Assembly (NCBI GenBank): GCA_017427265.1
Contig: JAFRTG010000027.1
Location: 278,076 to 342,075, forward strand
Reading direction: 5' to 3'
DNA length: 64,000 nt
Source: Oscillospiraceae bacterium
GTDB lineage: Bacteria > Bacillota > Clostridia > Oscillospirales > Ruminococcaceae
The stretch's first letter is position 1, and each line of letters begins with the position of its first letter. Made by a program: the position numbers and the translations under genes. The notes beneath the pieces were generated by a model. The model did no database searches. It was not told where the DNA came from and saw only the letters and a list, made by a program, of their open reading frames with translations. Positions 24,978 to 31,832 of this stretch are shown one piece after another.

Positions 24978-25877
24978 TTATTCAAAGTTATAGCCTGCGG
25001 TATAGGTCGCCGAAAGCAGGCTGACATTTTCAAATGCTTTCATCCGGTCGGCGCGTCCGGCAAAATATTCTGCCTGTACCTTTTCCGGCGGCAGATAGGT
25101 GTCGATCTGGAAGCCCAGCGCATAGAGTGCGCGGGATACCTCATTGTAATCATAGCCGCCGCGCATGTGCTCGCCGAGCGAAGCGGTAATCTGTTCAAGC
25201 CGGTATACGCGCTCCGGAAAGTTTCCGGTTTTCATCGGATAGTCAAATACCACGGCACTGCCCGGCACGGACAGCTCCGCGATCTGTCTGAGCGTATCCG
25301 AGAACACATCCAGCGTGAGGTAATAGGTCACGCCGAGCATGCTGAAAAACGTCGGCTTCTGCGGATCGAATCCTGCTTTCAGCAGCTGATCTGTCATGCG
25401 CTGCTTTTCAAAATCGACCGGCACAAAATGCACATTCTGCGGAATATTCCATTCCAGCTGCCGGATGCGTTCCAGCTTATAGCGCTGCGTGTCCGGGTGG
25501 TCGATCTCGTAGATTTCAATCTCCGGATTGTCATTGCGGAACAGGAATGTATCCGATCCGGCGCCGCAGATCACATATTGGATTCTGCCGTGTTTTGCAG
25601 CAAATTCATGCAGCCGTTTTTCCGCAAAATGAATGCGGGAAAGCGGGATCGGCGCGAGATATTCGCGGATGATCTGTTCCGTATCCTCCCGCGAATACGG
25701 CTTTGCGAGTCCCGTCAGTCCGCGGCTCACAATATCGTACATTTCGTCATATTCCGCTTTGCCTATGATGTCAAAAGCAAGGTCGTCGTCAAATATTTTG
25801 TCTCTGTTATGTATCGCGTGCCACGCTCTTGCAAAGGCACAGAGCTTTGCGGTCACGCTTTCTCTCTCATCAACCAT
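24978..25877 (-). CDS. Leucine-carboxyl-methyltransferase-type SAM-dependent methyltransferase
   Basis: A 299-residue protein. The SAM-binding motif is YVICGAGSDTFLFRN, followed by YEIDHPDTQRYK and VPVDFEKQ, as in the LCMT/PPM family. It is the first structural gene of the transsulfuration operon and is preceded by a cysteine-codon leader ORF and an intrinsic terminator. Such a methyltransferase generates S-adenosylhomocysteine, the substrate of the hydrolase encoded two genes later. Its acceptor is unknown. The start at 25877 has GGAGG upstream. Confidence 0.82.
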   Translation of the reverse strand: MVDERESVTAKLCAFARAWHAIHNRDKIFDDDLAFDIIGKAEYDEMYDIVSRGLTGLAKPYSREDTEQIIREYLAPIPLSRIHFAEKRLHEFAAKHGRIQYVICGAGSDTFLFRNDNPEIEIYEIDHPDTQRYKLERIRQLEWNIPQNVHFVPVDFEKQRMTDQLLKAGFDPQKPTFFSMLGVTYYLTLDVFSDTLRQIAELSVPGSAVVFDYPMKTGNFPERVYRLEQITASLGEHMRGGYDYNEVSRALYALGFQIDTYLPPEKVQAEYFAGRADRMKAFENVSLLSATYTAGYNFE

Positions 25878-25893
25878 AGATCCTCCAGGGCAT

Positions 25894-25926
25894 AAAAAAG
25901 CGCAGAATGCTCAACCGCACTCTGCG
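25894..25926 (-). terminator. Attenuator-like terminator before the transsulfuration operon
   Basis: On the minus strand, a 10-bp stem CGCAGAGTGC / GCATTCTGCG (one G-T) with a 6-nt loop is followed by C and six T. It lies between the Cys-rich leader ORF and the first gene, ending about 17 nt before its start codon, so reading into the operon requires readthrough. Confidence 0.8.
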
Positions 25927-25952
25927 TATCCATACATGTGAACGACTAGCGT

Positions 25953-25990
25953 CATGGGTGTTTTCGCTTTCGGAGCGGATCACACTCATG
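25953..25990 (-). promoter_or_regulatory. Leader hairpin between Cys-leader ORF and terminator
   Basis: On the minus strand, CATGAGTGT pairs with ACACCCATG (one A/C mismatch), with an inner CGCT/AGCG stem. Its 5' edge overlaps the leader stop codon. It could be the pause or alternative structure of an attenuator. No clear antiterminator could be drawn by eye. Confidence 0.45.
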
Positions 25991-26096
25991 ATGTCTGAGA
26001 GAGAAGCCGACATCGCCGTTCTGCCGCGTGTGTTTGAGACATTCGTATATGATTGTTCCGGTAACAGCAACACTGCAGACAGCGCATCATATTCAT
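25986..26096 (-). CDS. Cysteine-rich leader peptide (36 aa)
   Basis: A short ORF with a good ribosome binding site (AAGGAG, about 8 nt before the ATG). It encodes a peptide that starts MNMMRCLQCCCYRNN, with Cys at positions 6, 9, 10, 11 and 29. It lies in the leader of the methyltransferase-transsulfuration operon, followed by a hairpin and an intrinsic terminator. A run of Cys codons in a translated leader before sulfur genes is the expected form of an amino-acid-responsive attenuator. The peptide itself need not have a function. Whether it is translated is inferred. Confidence 0.7.
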   Translation of the reverse strand: MNMMRCLQCCCYRNNHIRMSQTHAAERRCRLLSQTS

Positions 26097-26134
26097 GGTG
26101 ATTTCTCCTTATTCTTATTTTGCCTATCGGATAT

Positions 26135-26169
26135 GTATGCATTATAGCACAGGGGATTATAAATGTCAA
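26135..26169 (-). promoter_or_regulatory. Promoter of the transsulfuration operon
   Basis: On the minus strand, TTGACA (26164-26169) and TATAAT (26141-26146) are exactly 17 bp apart, followed directly by GCATAC (26135-26140) and ATATCCGATAG. The paaK promoter has GCATACCAATCCGATAG at the same place, so a shared operator is likely. Confidence 0.8.
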
Positions 26170-26283
26170 TAGTCATGGCCTATATTCGGAAATCTGTACA
26201 AAACAAACCTAGCAAGCATATATGATAATAGGCACAAGAGAGGCGAATGTGCTGATCTGCACAGCAGTCAAGGCATTTGCTGC

Positions 26284-26328
26284 AAAAAGCAAGGGCACTG
26301 ATGATTTCATCAGCGCCCTGTTGCTTTT
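26284..26328 (-). terminator. Terminator of the sulfonate-type importer operon
   Basis: An 11-bp stem, GGGCACTGATG / CATCAGCGCCC (one G-T) with a 4-nt loop, is extended by AGCAA/TTGCT. A/T runs flank it on both sides. It lies about 60 nt after the permease stop on the minus strand. Confidence 0.82.
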
Positions 26329-26387
26329 CAGATATGGATCATGACGGTTGATTGCGTCTGAAGGGAAATGCCGGCTGGAGTTCTCCG

Positions 26388-27308
26388 TTATTTTTTCCAT
26401 TTCAGCATCCGCTTCTGAAGCGCGTTGAACAGGAATGTCACGGCGATGACCACGATGCCGATGACCAGCAGTCCGGCGATCGTGCGTGTATAGTCGCCGA
26501 AATCAGAGTAATATTTCACGTAGTAGCCCATGCCGTCGCGTGCGCCGATCATCTCCGCAGAGGTCAGCAGGATGAACGAGACGCTTAGTCCCTGATTGCA
26601 GCCGAGGAAGATCTGCGGGAGTGCGGCCGGCAGAATCACCGTGAACAGCATTTCCAGCTTCGGCACATTCAGAACCTTCGCGGAATCAATGATGCGTTGA
26701 TCGACATGCATCACGCCGCTCATTGTTCCGGCAAACACCGGCCAGAAGGTCGCCAGAAAAATGACGAACACGGAAACCGACTGGAATGTCGGCAGCAGCG
26801 CGATGCCGTAGGGGATGTAGACGATCGGCGGAATCGAGCTGAAAAACTTGGAAATATAGGTCGCAGCACCGCCGAGACGGGCGTTCCAGCCGAGGAACAG
26901 TCCGAGCGGAATTGCCACGACGGATGCAAGCACAAAACCTTTGACGGTGATGCCGAGCGAGCTTTTAATGTTGATGAATATTTTCTCTCTGTCCTCTGCA
27001 AACTGGTGCAGTACCTTGCCGGGCGCCGGGAACAGCAGGTCGTTCAGTACATTGAATTTTGCCGTTGCCAGCGACCAGAGCGTCAGCAGCACGAAAATGA
27101 AGCCGACGATATCCAGCAGCAGTGTGAGGCTTTCCTTCTTCTTTATGAGAAAGCTCAGTCCGAGCGTAATTGCTTCCAGTCCGACTGCAAAGGCAATCAG
27201 CGCACCGGTGAATACATCCTTGGTCGATCTGTCAGGCAAAAGCTGCACAAGCAGCAAAATCACGAACAAAAGATGCGTCACGCGGAGCAGGCGGTTTTTC
27301 AGTGTCAC
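26388..27308 (-). CDS. ABC importer permease, SsuC/TauC-like
   Basis: A 306-residue membrane permease with the EAA-type coupling loop (DSAKVLNVPKLEMLFTVILPAALPQ) and the MIGARDGMGYYV region typical of nitrate/sulfonate/taurine importers. It carries about 85 extra N-terminal residues with two to three added TM segments compared with standard SsuC. It overlaps the ATPase gene by 4 nt. With the binding protein and ATPase upstream it forms a complete importer, probably for organosulfonates or another sulfur source, given the context. Confidence 0.87.
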   Translation of the reverse strand: MTLKNRLLRVTHLLFVILLLVQLLPDRSTKDVFTGALIAFAVGLEAITLGLSFLIKKKESLTLLLDIVGFIFVLLTLWSLATAKFNVLNDLLFPAPGKVLHQFAEDREKIFINIKSSLGITVKGFVLASVVAIPLGLFLGWNARLGGAATYISKFFSSIPPIVYIPYGIALLPTFQSVSVFVIFLATFWPVFAGTMSGVMHVDQRIIDSAKVLNVPKLEMLFTVILPAALPQIFLGCNQGLSVSFILLTSAEMIGARDGMGYYVKYYSDFGDYTRTIAGLLVIGIVVIAVTFLFNALQKRMLKWKK

Positions 27309-28123
27309 AGGACGACCTCCTCTCCGCCGATGCGGTCAGCCACATCCTGATACAGCAAAGAGAGCAGACGGTTCCGGAATTTGCCGTACTCGTCAGTCTT
27401 GACCAGCTCTGCACGGTTACGCGGGCGTGCAAACGGCACCTGCACGATCTCGTTGACCGTGCCAGGATGTGCCGTCAGCACCACGATCTTATCCGAGAGC
27501 AGGATTGCCTCGTCAATATCGTGTGTAACGAACACGACCGTTTTGCGCTTGTCCTTGTGGTCACCCTCCCAGAGAGAGAGCAGCAGTTCCTGCAGTGTTA
27601 CGCGGTTTTTCGCGTCAATTGCGCTGAACGGCTCGTCCATCAGCAGGATTTCGGTATTCATCGCAAGCGCCCTGGCAATCGCAGCGCGCTGCTGCATACC
27701 GCCCGAAAGCTGCGAGGGATATTTTTTGCCGAATTCCGCAAGGCCGACCTTGCCGAGAAACTCATCCGCAATCTGAAAACGCTCTTTGCGGCTGAGTTCA
27801 TGCCGTGCCTGCTTGATACCGAACGCAATGTTGCTGCGCGTGGTCATCCACGGGAACAGCGAATAATGCTGAAATACAACGCCGCGTTCCCGGCCGGTTC
27901 CGTGCAGCGGCGCACCGTCGATTTCAACGCTGCCGCCTGCCGCCTGATACAGTCCTTCCAGAACGCTCAGCAGTGTGGATTTTCCGCATCCGCTCGCGCC
28001 GATCACGCTGACAAATTCACCGGCACCGACCCCGAAGGATACATCGTGCAGTGCGTTGAATTTTTTGCCGCGCTCGGTATAATCAACCGTGAGATGCTTG
28101 ATCTCGATCTTATTCGTAGGCAT
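27305..28123 (-). CDS. ABC importer ATPase, SsuB/TauB-like
   Basis: A 272-residue ATPase with Walker A (GASGCGKST), signature (LSGGMQQRAAIARAL), Walker B (ILLMDEPFSAID) and switch His (FVTHDIDEAI). The FSAID variant is typical of the nitrate/sulfonate/taurine group. The start at 28123 (MPTNKIEIKHLTVDY) has GGAGGAGC upstream and overlaps the binding-protein gene by 14 nt. Confidence 0.9.
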   Translation of the reverse strand: MPTNKIEIKHLTVDYTERGKKFNALHDVSFGVGAGEFVSVIGASGCGKSTLLSVLEGLYQAAGGSVEIDGAPLHGTGRERGVVFQHYSLFPWMTTRSNIAFGIKQARHELSRKERFQIADEFLGKVGLAEFGKKYPSQLSGGMQQRAAIARALAMNTEILLMDEPFSAIDAKNRVTLQELLLSLWEGDHKDKRKTVVFVTHDIDEAILLSDKIVVLTAHPGTVNEIVQVPFARPRNRAELVKTDEYGKFRNRLLSLLYQDVADRIGGEEVVL

Positions 28124-29252
28124 TGAAATGCTCCTCCAATGATTTGTAGATATCATCGGAGCCTTCGGCGAGAATGCTGTCCAGGGCAGTCTTGTAGATT
28201 TCGGTATTGTACAGCGGTTCGATGTCGTAATCTTCTGTATAGCCAAGCTCTACAATGGTATCCTTCAGCGTCAGCGTACCCTTTTTGTCCGGATCGGGAC
28301 TGGACACGCTGTAACCGCCGTAAACCTCCGTTTCGATGAATTCGTCATCAATGTCGATGTACTTTTTCACATCGGCGATCGTCTTTTCGTGATCCTCTTG
28401 CGTCAGGTGATATGCCTTGATAAAGGCGCGTTCCAGTGCGGTGAAGGTGTTCGGATTTGCCTTGACTGCCGCTGTGGACGCGACCTGCCGGCAGCAGGGC
28501 TGGTTTTCCAGCGCCTTTTCATGTGCGCAGTAGTAGACGACCTTGTAGCCCTGTGATTTTGCAAGCGATGCATACGGCGAATAGACCGATGCAGCGTCAA
28601 TGGTCTGATTGGAGAGTGCCGCGTAGGCATCCTTCTGGCTGTCGAAGTAGACGATGTTGACTTTGTCCTCGCCCTCGCCGATCTCGATATGGGCATTTTT
28701 CAGCAGAATCTGCAGCTCGGCATCCTGAACAGAATTCTTGACGGATGCAACATTTCTGCCCTTGAGGATTTCGACGCCTTCCTCATCCTTTTCGGCATAT
28801 TCGGATTTGATGACATAGCCGTGACCGTTTGTCATCGCGCCGCCGACGACCGTGACATCATGTCCCTGACTCTGGAAGGTCAGCGTCGGCACGGAGCCGA
28901 TGAATGCGAGGTCGAGCTTGCCGGATTCCAGACCGTTGACGAGCTCGCCTGCGCTGGAAAACTGCGTCAGTGTGACGTTCAGCCCTTCTTCCGTGAAGTA
29001 GCCTTCTTCTGCGGCGACAAACGCAAGCAGATGCGCGGTCGAGTTGAGATAGCCGAGATTGATGTCAGCTTTTTCCGGGACGGCTGTATCGGTGCTGTTG
29101 TTTTCAGCCGAATCAGCCGCGAGTGTTTCGGGTGCCTCTGTCTGCACAGCGCTGTATTCTGCGGACTGTTCAGACGGATTATTCAGTGCGCCGCAGCTTG
29201 TCAGAAGTGCAAGCGATACGAGAACTGCGGTCAGTCTTATATACTTTTTCAT
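28110..29252 (-). CDS. Sulfonate-type ABC substrate-binding lipoprotein (SsuA-like)
   Basis: A 380-residue lipoprotein (lipobox LTSC, Cys 20). A Ser/Glu-rich spacer to about residue 60 precedes an NMT1/SsuA-type fold (INLGYLNSTAHLLAFVAAEEGYFTEEGLNVTL, AGELVNGLESGKLDLAFIGSVP). This group binds alkylsulfonates, taurine or thiamine precursors. It is the first gene of the importer operon. A Cys-Cys leader ORF and the shared GTATTGGACAAA promoter upstream favour a sulfur substrate. Confidence 0.88.
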   Translation of the reverse strand: MKKYIRLTAVLVSLALLTSCGALNNPSEQSAEYSAVQTEAPETLAADSAENNSTDTAVPEKADINLGYLNSTAHLLAFVAAEEGYFTEEGLNVTLTQFSSAGELVNGLESGKLDLAFIGSVPTLTFQSQGHDVTVVGGAMTNGHGYVIKSEYAEKDEEGVEILKGRNVASVKNSVQDAELQILLKNAHIEIGEGEDKVNIVYFDSQKDAYAALSNQTIDAASVYSPYASLAKSQGYKVVYYCAHEKALENQPCCRQVASTAAVKANPNTFTALERAFIKAYHLTQEDHEKTIADVKKYIDIDDEFIETEVYGGYSVSSPDPDKKGTLTLKDTIVELGYTEDYDIEPLYNTEIYKTALDSILAEGSDDIYKSLEEHFNAYE

Positions 29253-29260
29253 AAATCAAA

Positions 29261-29340
29261 TTCACCTTTCCATTTTTCTAAACTCATAATGCGGACGGCT
29301 CAGAGGCAACATCGCATTCGCTCCGAAAAAGAAAGATAAA
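29261..29340 (-). promoter_or_regulatory. Leader pairing that can hide the SsuA-like gene's Shine-Dalgarno
   Basis: On the minus strand, TTTATCTTTCT inside the leader ORF (29330-29340) can form 11 contiguous pairs (three G-T) with GGAAAGGTGAA (29261-29271), which is the ribosome binding site of the SsuA-like gene. This would allow translation of the leader ORF to control initiation. Confidence 0.45.
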
Positions 29341-29356
29341 CGGGATTTCGGTTCAT
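29300..29356 (-). CDS. Cys-Cys leader peptide (18 aa)
   Basis: A short ORF encoding MNRNPVYLSFSERMRCCL, with GGGAGTG about nine nt before the ATG. It ends 47 nt before the SsuA-like start codon. The two Cys codons sit just before the stop. Ribosome stalling there under cysteine shortage could open the downstream ribosome binding site. It is the second Cys-codon leader in this window, again before sulfur genes. Confidence 0.65.
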   Translation of the reverse strand: MNRNPVYLSFSERMRCCL

Positions 29357-29387
29357 TGGATTCACTCCCTGTCGTTGTGATGTCTAT

Positions 29388-29420
29388 ATCATAGCACACC
29401 TATAGGAATTTGTCCAATAC
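29388..29420 (-). promoter_or_regulatory. Promoter of the importer operon with shared element
   Basis: On the minus strand, GTATTGGACAAA (29409-29420), an 18-bp spacer and TATGAT (29388-29393). It is the third copy of this promoter type. Unlike the other two it lacks the GCATACC downstream box. Confidence 0.72.
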
Positions 29421-29646
29421 AGAATGATGATAAGCGGTTATCGGAAAAAGCTATTGATACAGCCGCTGCCCCGATCTGTCCGTTTGAAACGGGTTCCGCA
29501 TTCTCAACGGCCGCCTTTATCATAATTCCGACACGTTATTCCCGGATAATTCCACAATCACCTCATAATCAGCTCATATTGGTTCTGTATAATAAAGCCA
29601 TAGAAACAAACCGAATCCGAAACACGATATGAAAGGATGTATGAAT

Positions 29647-31065
29647 ATGAAAAAGATGAATATGATTTCGGCCGCACTGGCAGCCATTCTCGCAGTTACA
29701 ATGACAGGGTGCAGCATGACGCAGAACACCGGCAGCACCGTCGCAGATCTCACCGTGCAGAGCAGCGATACAGCTGATACAGAGGAAGCTGCTTCTGTGA
29801 ATCCAGAAGCAGACGACACGGTCACGGCAATGGAGCTTTCTCAAAAGACAGAACCCGCAGAACAGGACAGCGAACTGTTCTCAAAGCGCGATCTTGCGCA
29901 GTCTGCCGATCTGAGCGATGCGCAGAGCATCACGGTCGCTGACGGCGAGACGATCGACATTACAGACGAGGGCGTTTATGTAATCCGCGGCAGCGCGAAG
30001 AACTGCACGCTCCGTATTAATGCAGACGACACGGCAAAGATTCAGCTCGTGCTGGACGGCGTCAGCATTGAAAACAGCGATTTTCCTGCAATCTATGTGG
30101 TTTCCGCAGATAAGGTGTTCATCACGACAACAGACAGTGAAAACACGCTGACCGTCAGCGGACAGTTCAGAGCGGACAGCGATACGAACACCGATGCGGT
30201 TATCTTCTCGAAGGACGATCTGGTTCTGAACGGAACCGGCACGCTGAATGTCACTTCCGATTCCGGAAACGGCATCACCTGCAAGGATGATCTGAAAATT
30301 ACCGGCGGTACTTACAATGTCACGACCGCACTGGACAGCTTTGAAGCAAATGACAGCATCTCCGTATACGACGGCACATTCAATATCCGGGCTGAAAAGG
30401 ACGGCTTCCACTGCGAAAACGACGAAGCGGAGGGAACAATCACGATTCTCGGCGGAACGTATACAATCAGCGGCGGAAGCGACGGCATGCAGGCCTGTGC
30501 ACTGCTGCAGATCGACGGCGGCACAATGGAAATCACGGCTTCTGAGGGTCTGGAAGCAACCTACGTGCAGATTAACGACGGCAATATCACAATCTCTGCA
30601 AGCGATGACGGCATCAATGCCTCTGCATCGACAAATGCATATGAAACCGCGATCGAGATCAACGGCGGCAATCTGAATGTGACGGTCGGACAGGGCGACA
30701 CGGATGCGATCGACTCGAACGGCTCGATCTATGTCAACGGCGGCACGATCAGCATTACCGCACAGATGTCCTCGTTCGATTATGACATAACAGCCGAATT
30801 CAACGGCGGCACAATCATCATCAACGGGGAGGAGGTCTCTGAGATTCCGCAGAGCATGATGGGCGGCAGAGGCGGCATGAACGGATTTGGCGGCAGATTC
30901 GGAATGCAGGGCGGCAGCGAAGGCGAACCTGACGGCATGCAGGGCAGTATGCGCGGATTCGGCGGGAAACACCGGATGCAGTCCGGCACCGAAGGCGAAA
31001 CGAATGAATTGCCCGGCAACATGAAAGGCAACACCGGATCCGATGATGCACAGAACGTATTATAA
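29647..31065 (+). CDS. Secreted beta-helix-like carbohydrate-binding-domain lipoprotein
   Basis: A 472-residue lipoprotein (lipobox MTGC). After an Asp/Glu-rich spacer it has a long region of short repeated strands (INADDTAKIQLVLDGVSI, INGGNLNVTVGQGDTDAID, VNGGTISITA). These fit the DUF4353 'carbohydrate-binding domain' proteins, which are predicted to form a parallel beta-helix. The C-terminus is Gly/Met-rich (MGGRGGMNGFGGRFGMQGG). The start at 29647 has AAAGGA nine nt upstream. It lies upstream of, but is separated by a terminator from, a two-component system. Ligand unknown. Confidence 0.8.
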   Translation: MKKMNMISAALAAILAVTMTGCSMTQNTGSTVADLTVQSSDTADTEEAASVNPEADDTVTAMELSQKTEPAEQDSELFSKRDLAQSADLSDAQSITVADGETIDITDEGVYVIRGSAKNCTLRINADDTAKIQLVLDGVSIENSDFPAIYVVSADKVFITTTDSENTLTVSGQFRADSDTNTDAVIFSKDDLVLNGTGTLNVTSDSGNGITCKDDLKITGGTYNVTTALDSFEANDSISVYDGTFNIRAEKDGFHCENDEAEGTITILGGTYTISGGSDGMQACALLQIDGGTMEITASEGLEATYVQINDGNITISASDDGINASASTNAYETAIEINGGNLNVTVGQGDTDAIDSNGSIYVNGGTISITAQMSSFDYDITAEFNGGTIIINGEEVSEIPQSMMGGRGGMNGFGGRFGMQGGSEGEPDGMQGSMRGFGGKHRMQSGTEGETNELPGNMKGNTGSDDAQNVL

Positions 31066-31080
31066 CAGCTGAAAATGCGA

Positions 31081-31117
31081 AAAAACGCCCGCAGTGTCTT
31101 TACAAGCGGGCGTTTTT
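31081..31117 (+). terminator. Intrinsic terminator
   Basis: Stem AACGCCCGC / GCGGGCGTT with a 13-nt loop, ending in five T. Flanking A and T runs make it potentially bidirectional. A TATAAT for the next regulator gene follows at once near 31122. Confidence 0.85.
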
Positions 31118-31157
31118 CGTGTATAATAAACATATATTACCGATGCGGAGGTGCACG

Positions 31158-31832
31158 ATGGCGAAAATTCTGATTGCTGATGACGAACCGAATATTGTGA
31201 CGCTCATCCGCCGTTACGCGGAACGCGAGGGCTATGAAGTAACCGGTGTTTCCGACGGCAGACAGGCAATCCGCGCCTGTCAGGCAGATGTGTTCGATGT
31301 CATTATTCTGGATGTGATGATGCCGGATACCGACGGTTTTACCGCCTGCAGAAAGATCCGGGAGTTTACGGAAACGCCGGTCATTATGCTTTCTGCCCGC
31401 GGAACAGAATTCGATAAGCTGCACGGCTTTGAGGTCGGTGTGGATGATTATGTCACAAAGCCGTTCTCCCCGATGGAGCTGATGGCACGCATCCGGGTCG
31501 CTCTCAAGCGCGGAACGCAGAAGGTATCGGAAAAAAAGGAGGAAATCCTGACAGCCGGCGGCATCGTGATCGACACGCCCGGCATGACAGTTACGGTGGA
31601 CGGCGACAGGCTGGAGCTGACGGCCAAGGAGTATGCACTGCTGCTTTATCTTGCGGAGAATCAGGGCGTTGTGCTGTCACGCGAGCAGATTCTGAATGCC
31701 GTGTGGGGGTATGAGGATTCTGCTCCCGACCGGACGGTTGACTGGCAGATCAAGCTGCTGCGCGGCAAGCTCGGTGCATACCGTGATTGTATCAGAACAG
31801 TCCGGGGGGTGGGGTACAAATTTGAAACGTAA
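31158..31832 (+). CDS. OmpR/PhoB-family response regulator
   Basis: A 224-residue regulator. The receiver domain has the phosphoacceptor in VIILDVMMPDTDG and the Lys in YVTKPF. The winged helix has LTAKEYALLLYLAENQ and the C-terminal CIRTVRGVGYKF. The start at 31158 (MAKILIADDEPN) has CGGAGG upstream. The downstream kinase gene overlaps its end. Its regulon may include the beta-helix lipoprotein gene upstream; this is inference from position only. Confidence 0.92.
   Translation: MAKILIADDEPNIVTLIRRYAEREGYEVTGVSDGRQAIRACQADVFDVIILDVMMPDTDGFTACRKIREFTETPVIMLSARGTEFDKLHGFEVGVDDYVTKPFSPMELMARIRVALKRGTQKVSEKKEEILTAGGIVIDTPGMTVTVDGDRLELTAKEYALLLYLAENQGVVLSREQILNAVWGYEDSAPDRTVDWQIKLLRGKLGAYRDCIRTVRGVGYKFET

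Noticed and set aside
25878-26170. SAM (S-box) riboswitch or T-box in the leader of the transsulfuration operon
   Set aside because: Neither the conserved S-box core nor a T-box specifier/antiterminator (TGGNACCGCG-like) sequence is present. The leader ORF and terminator explain the region better.
26209-26400. 63-codon minus-strand frame after the importer permease
   Set aside because: It overlaps the operon terminator hairpin and has no ribosome binding site or family likeness.
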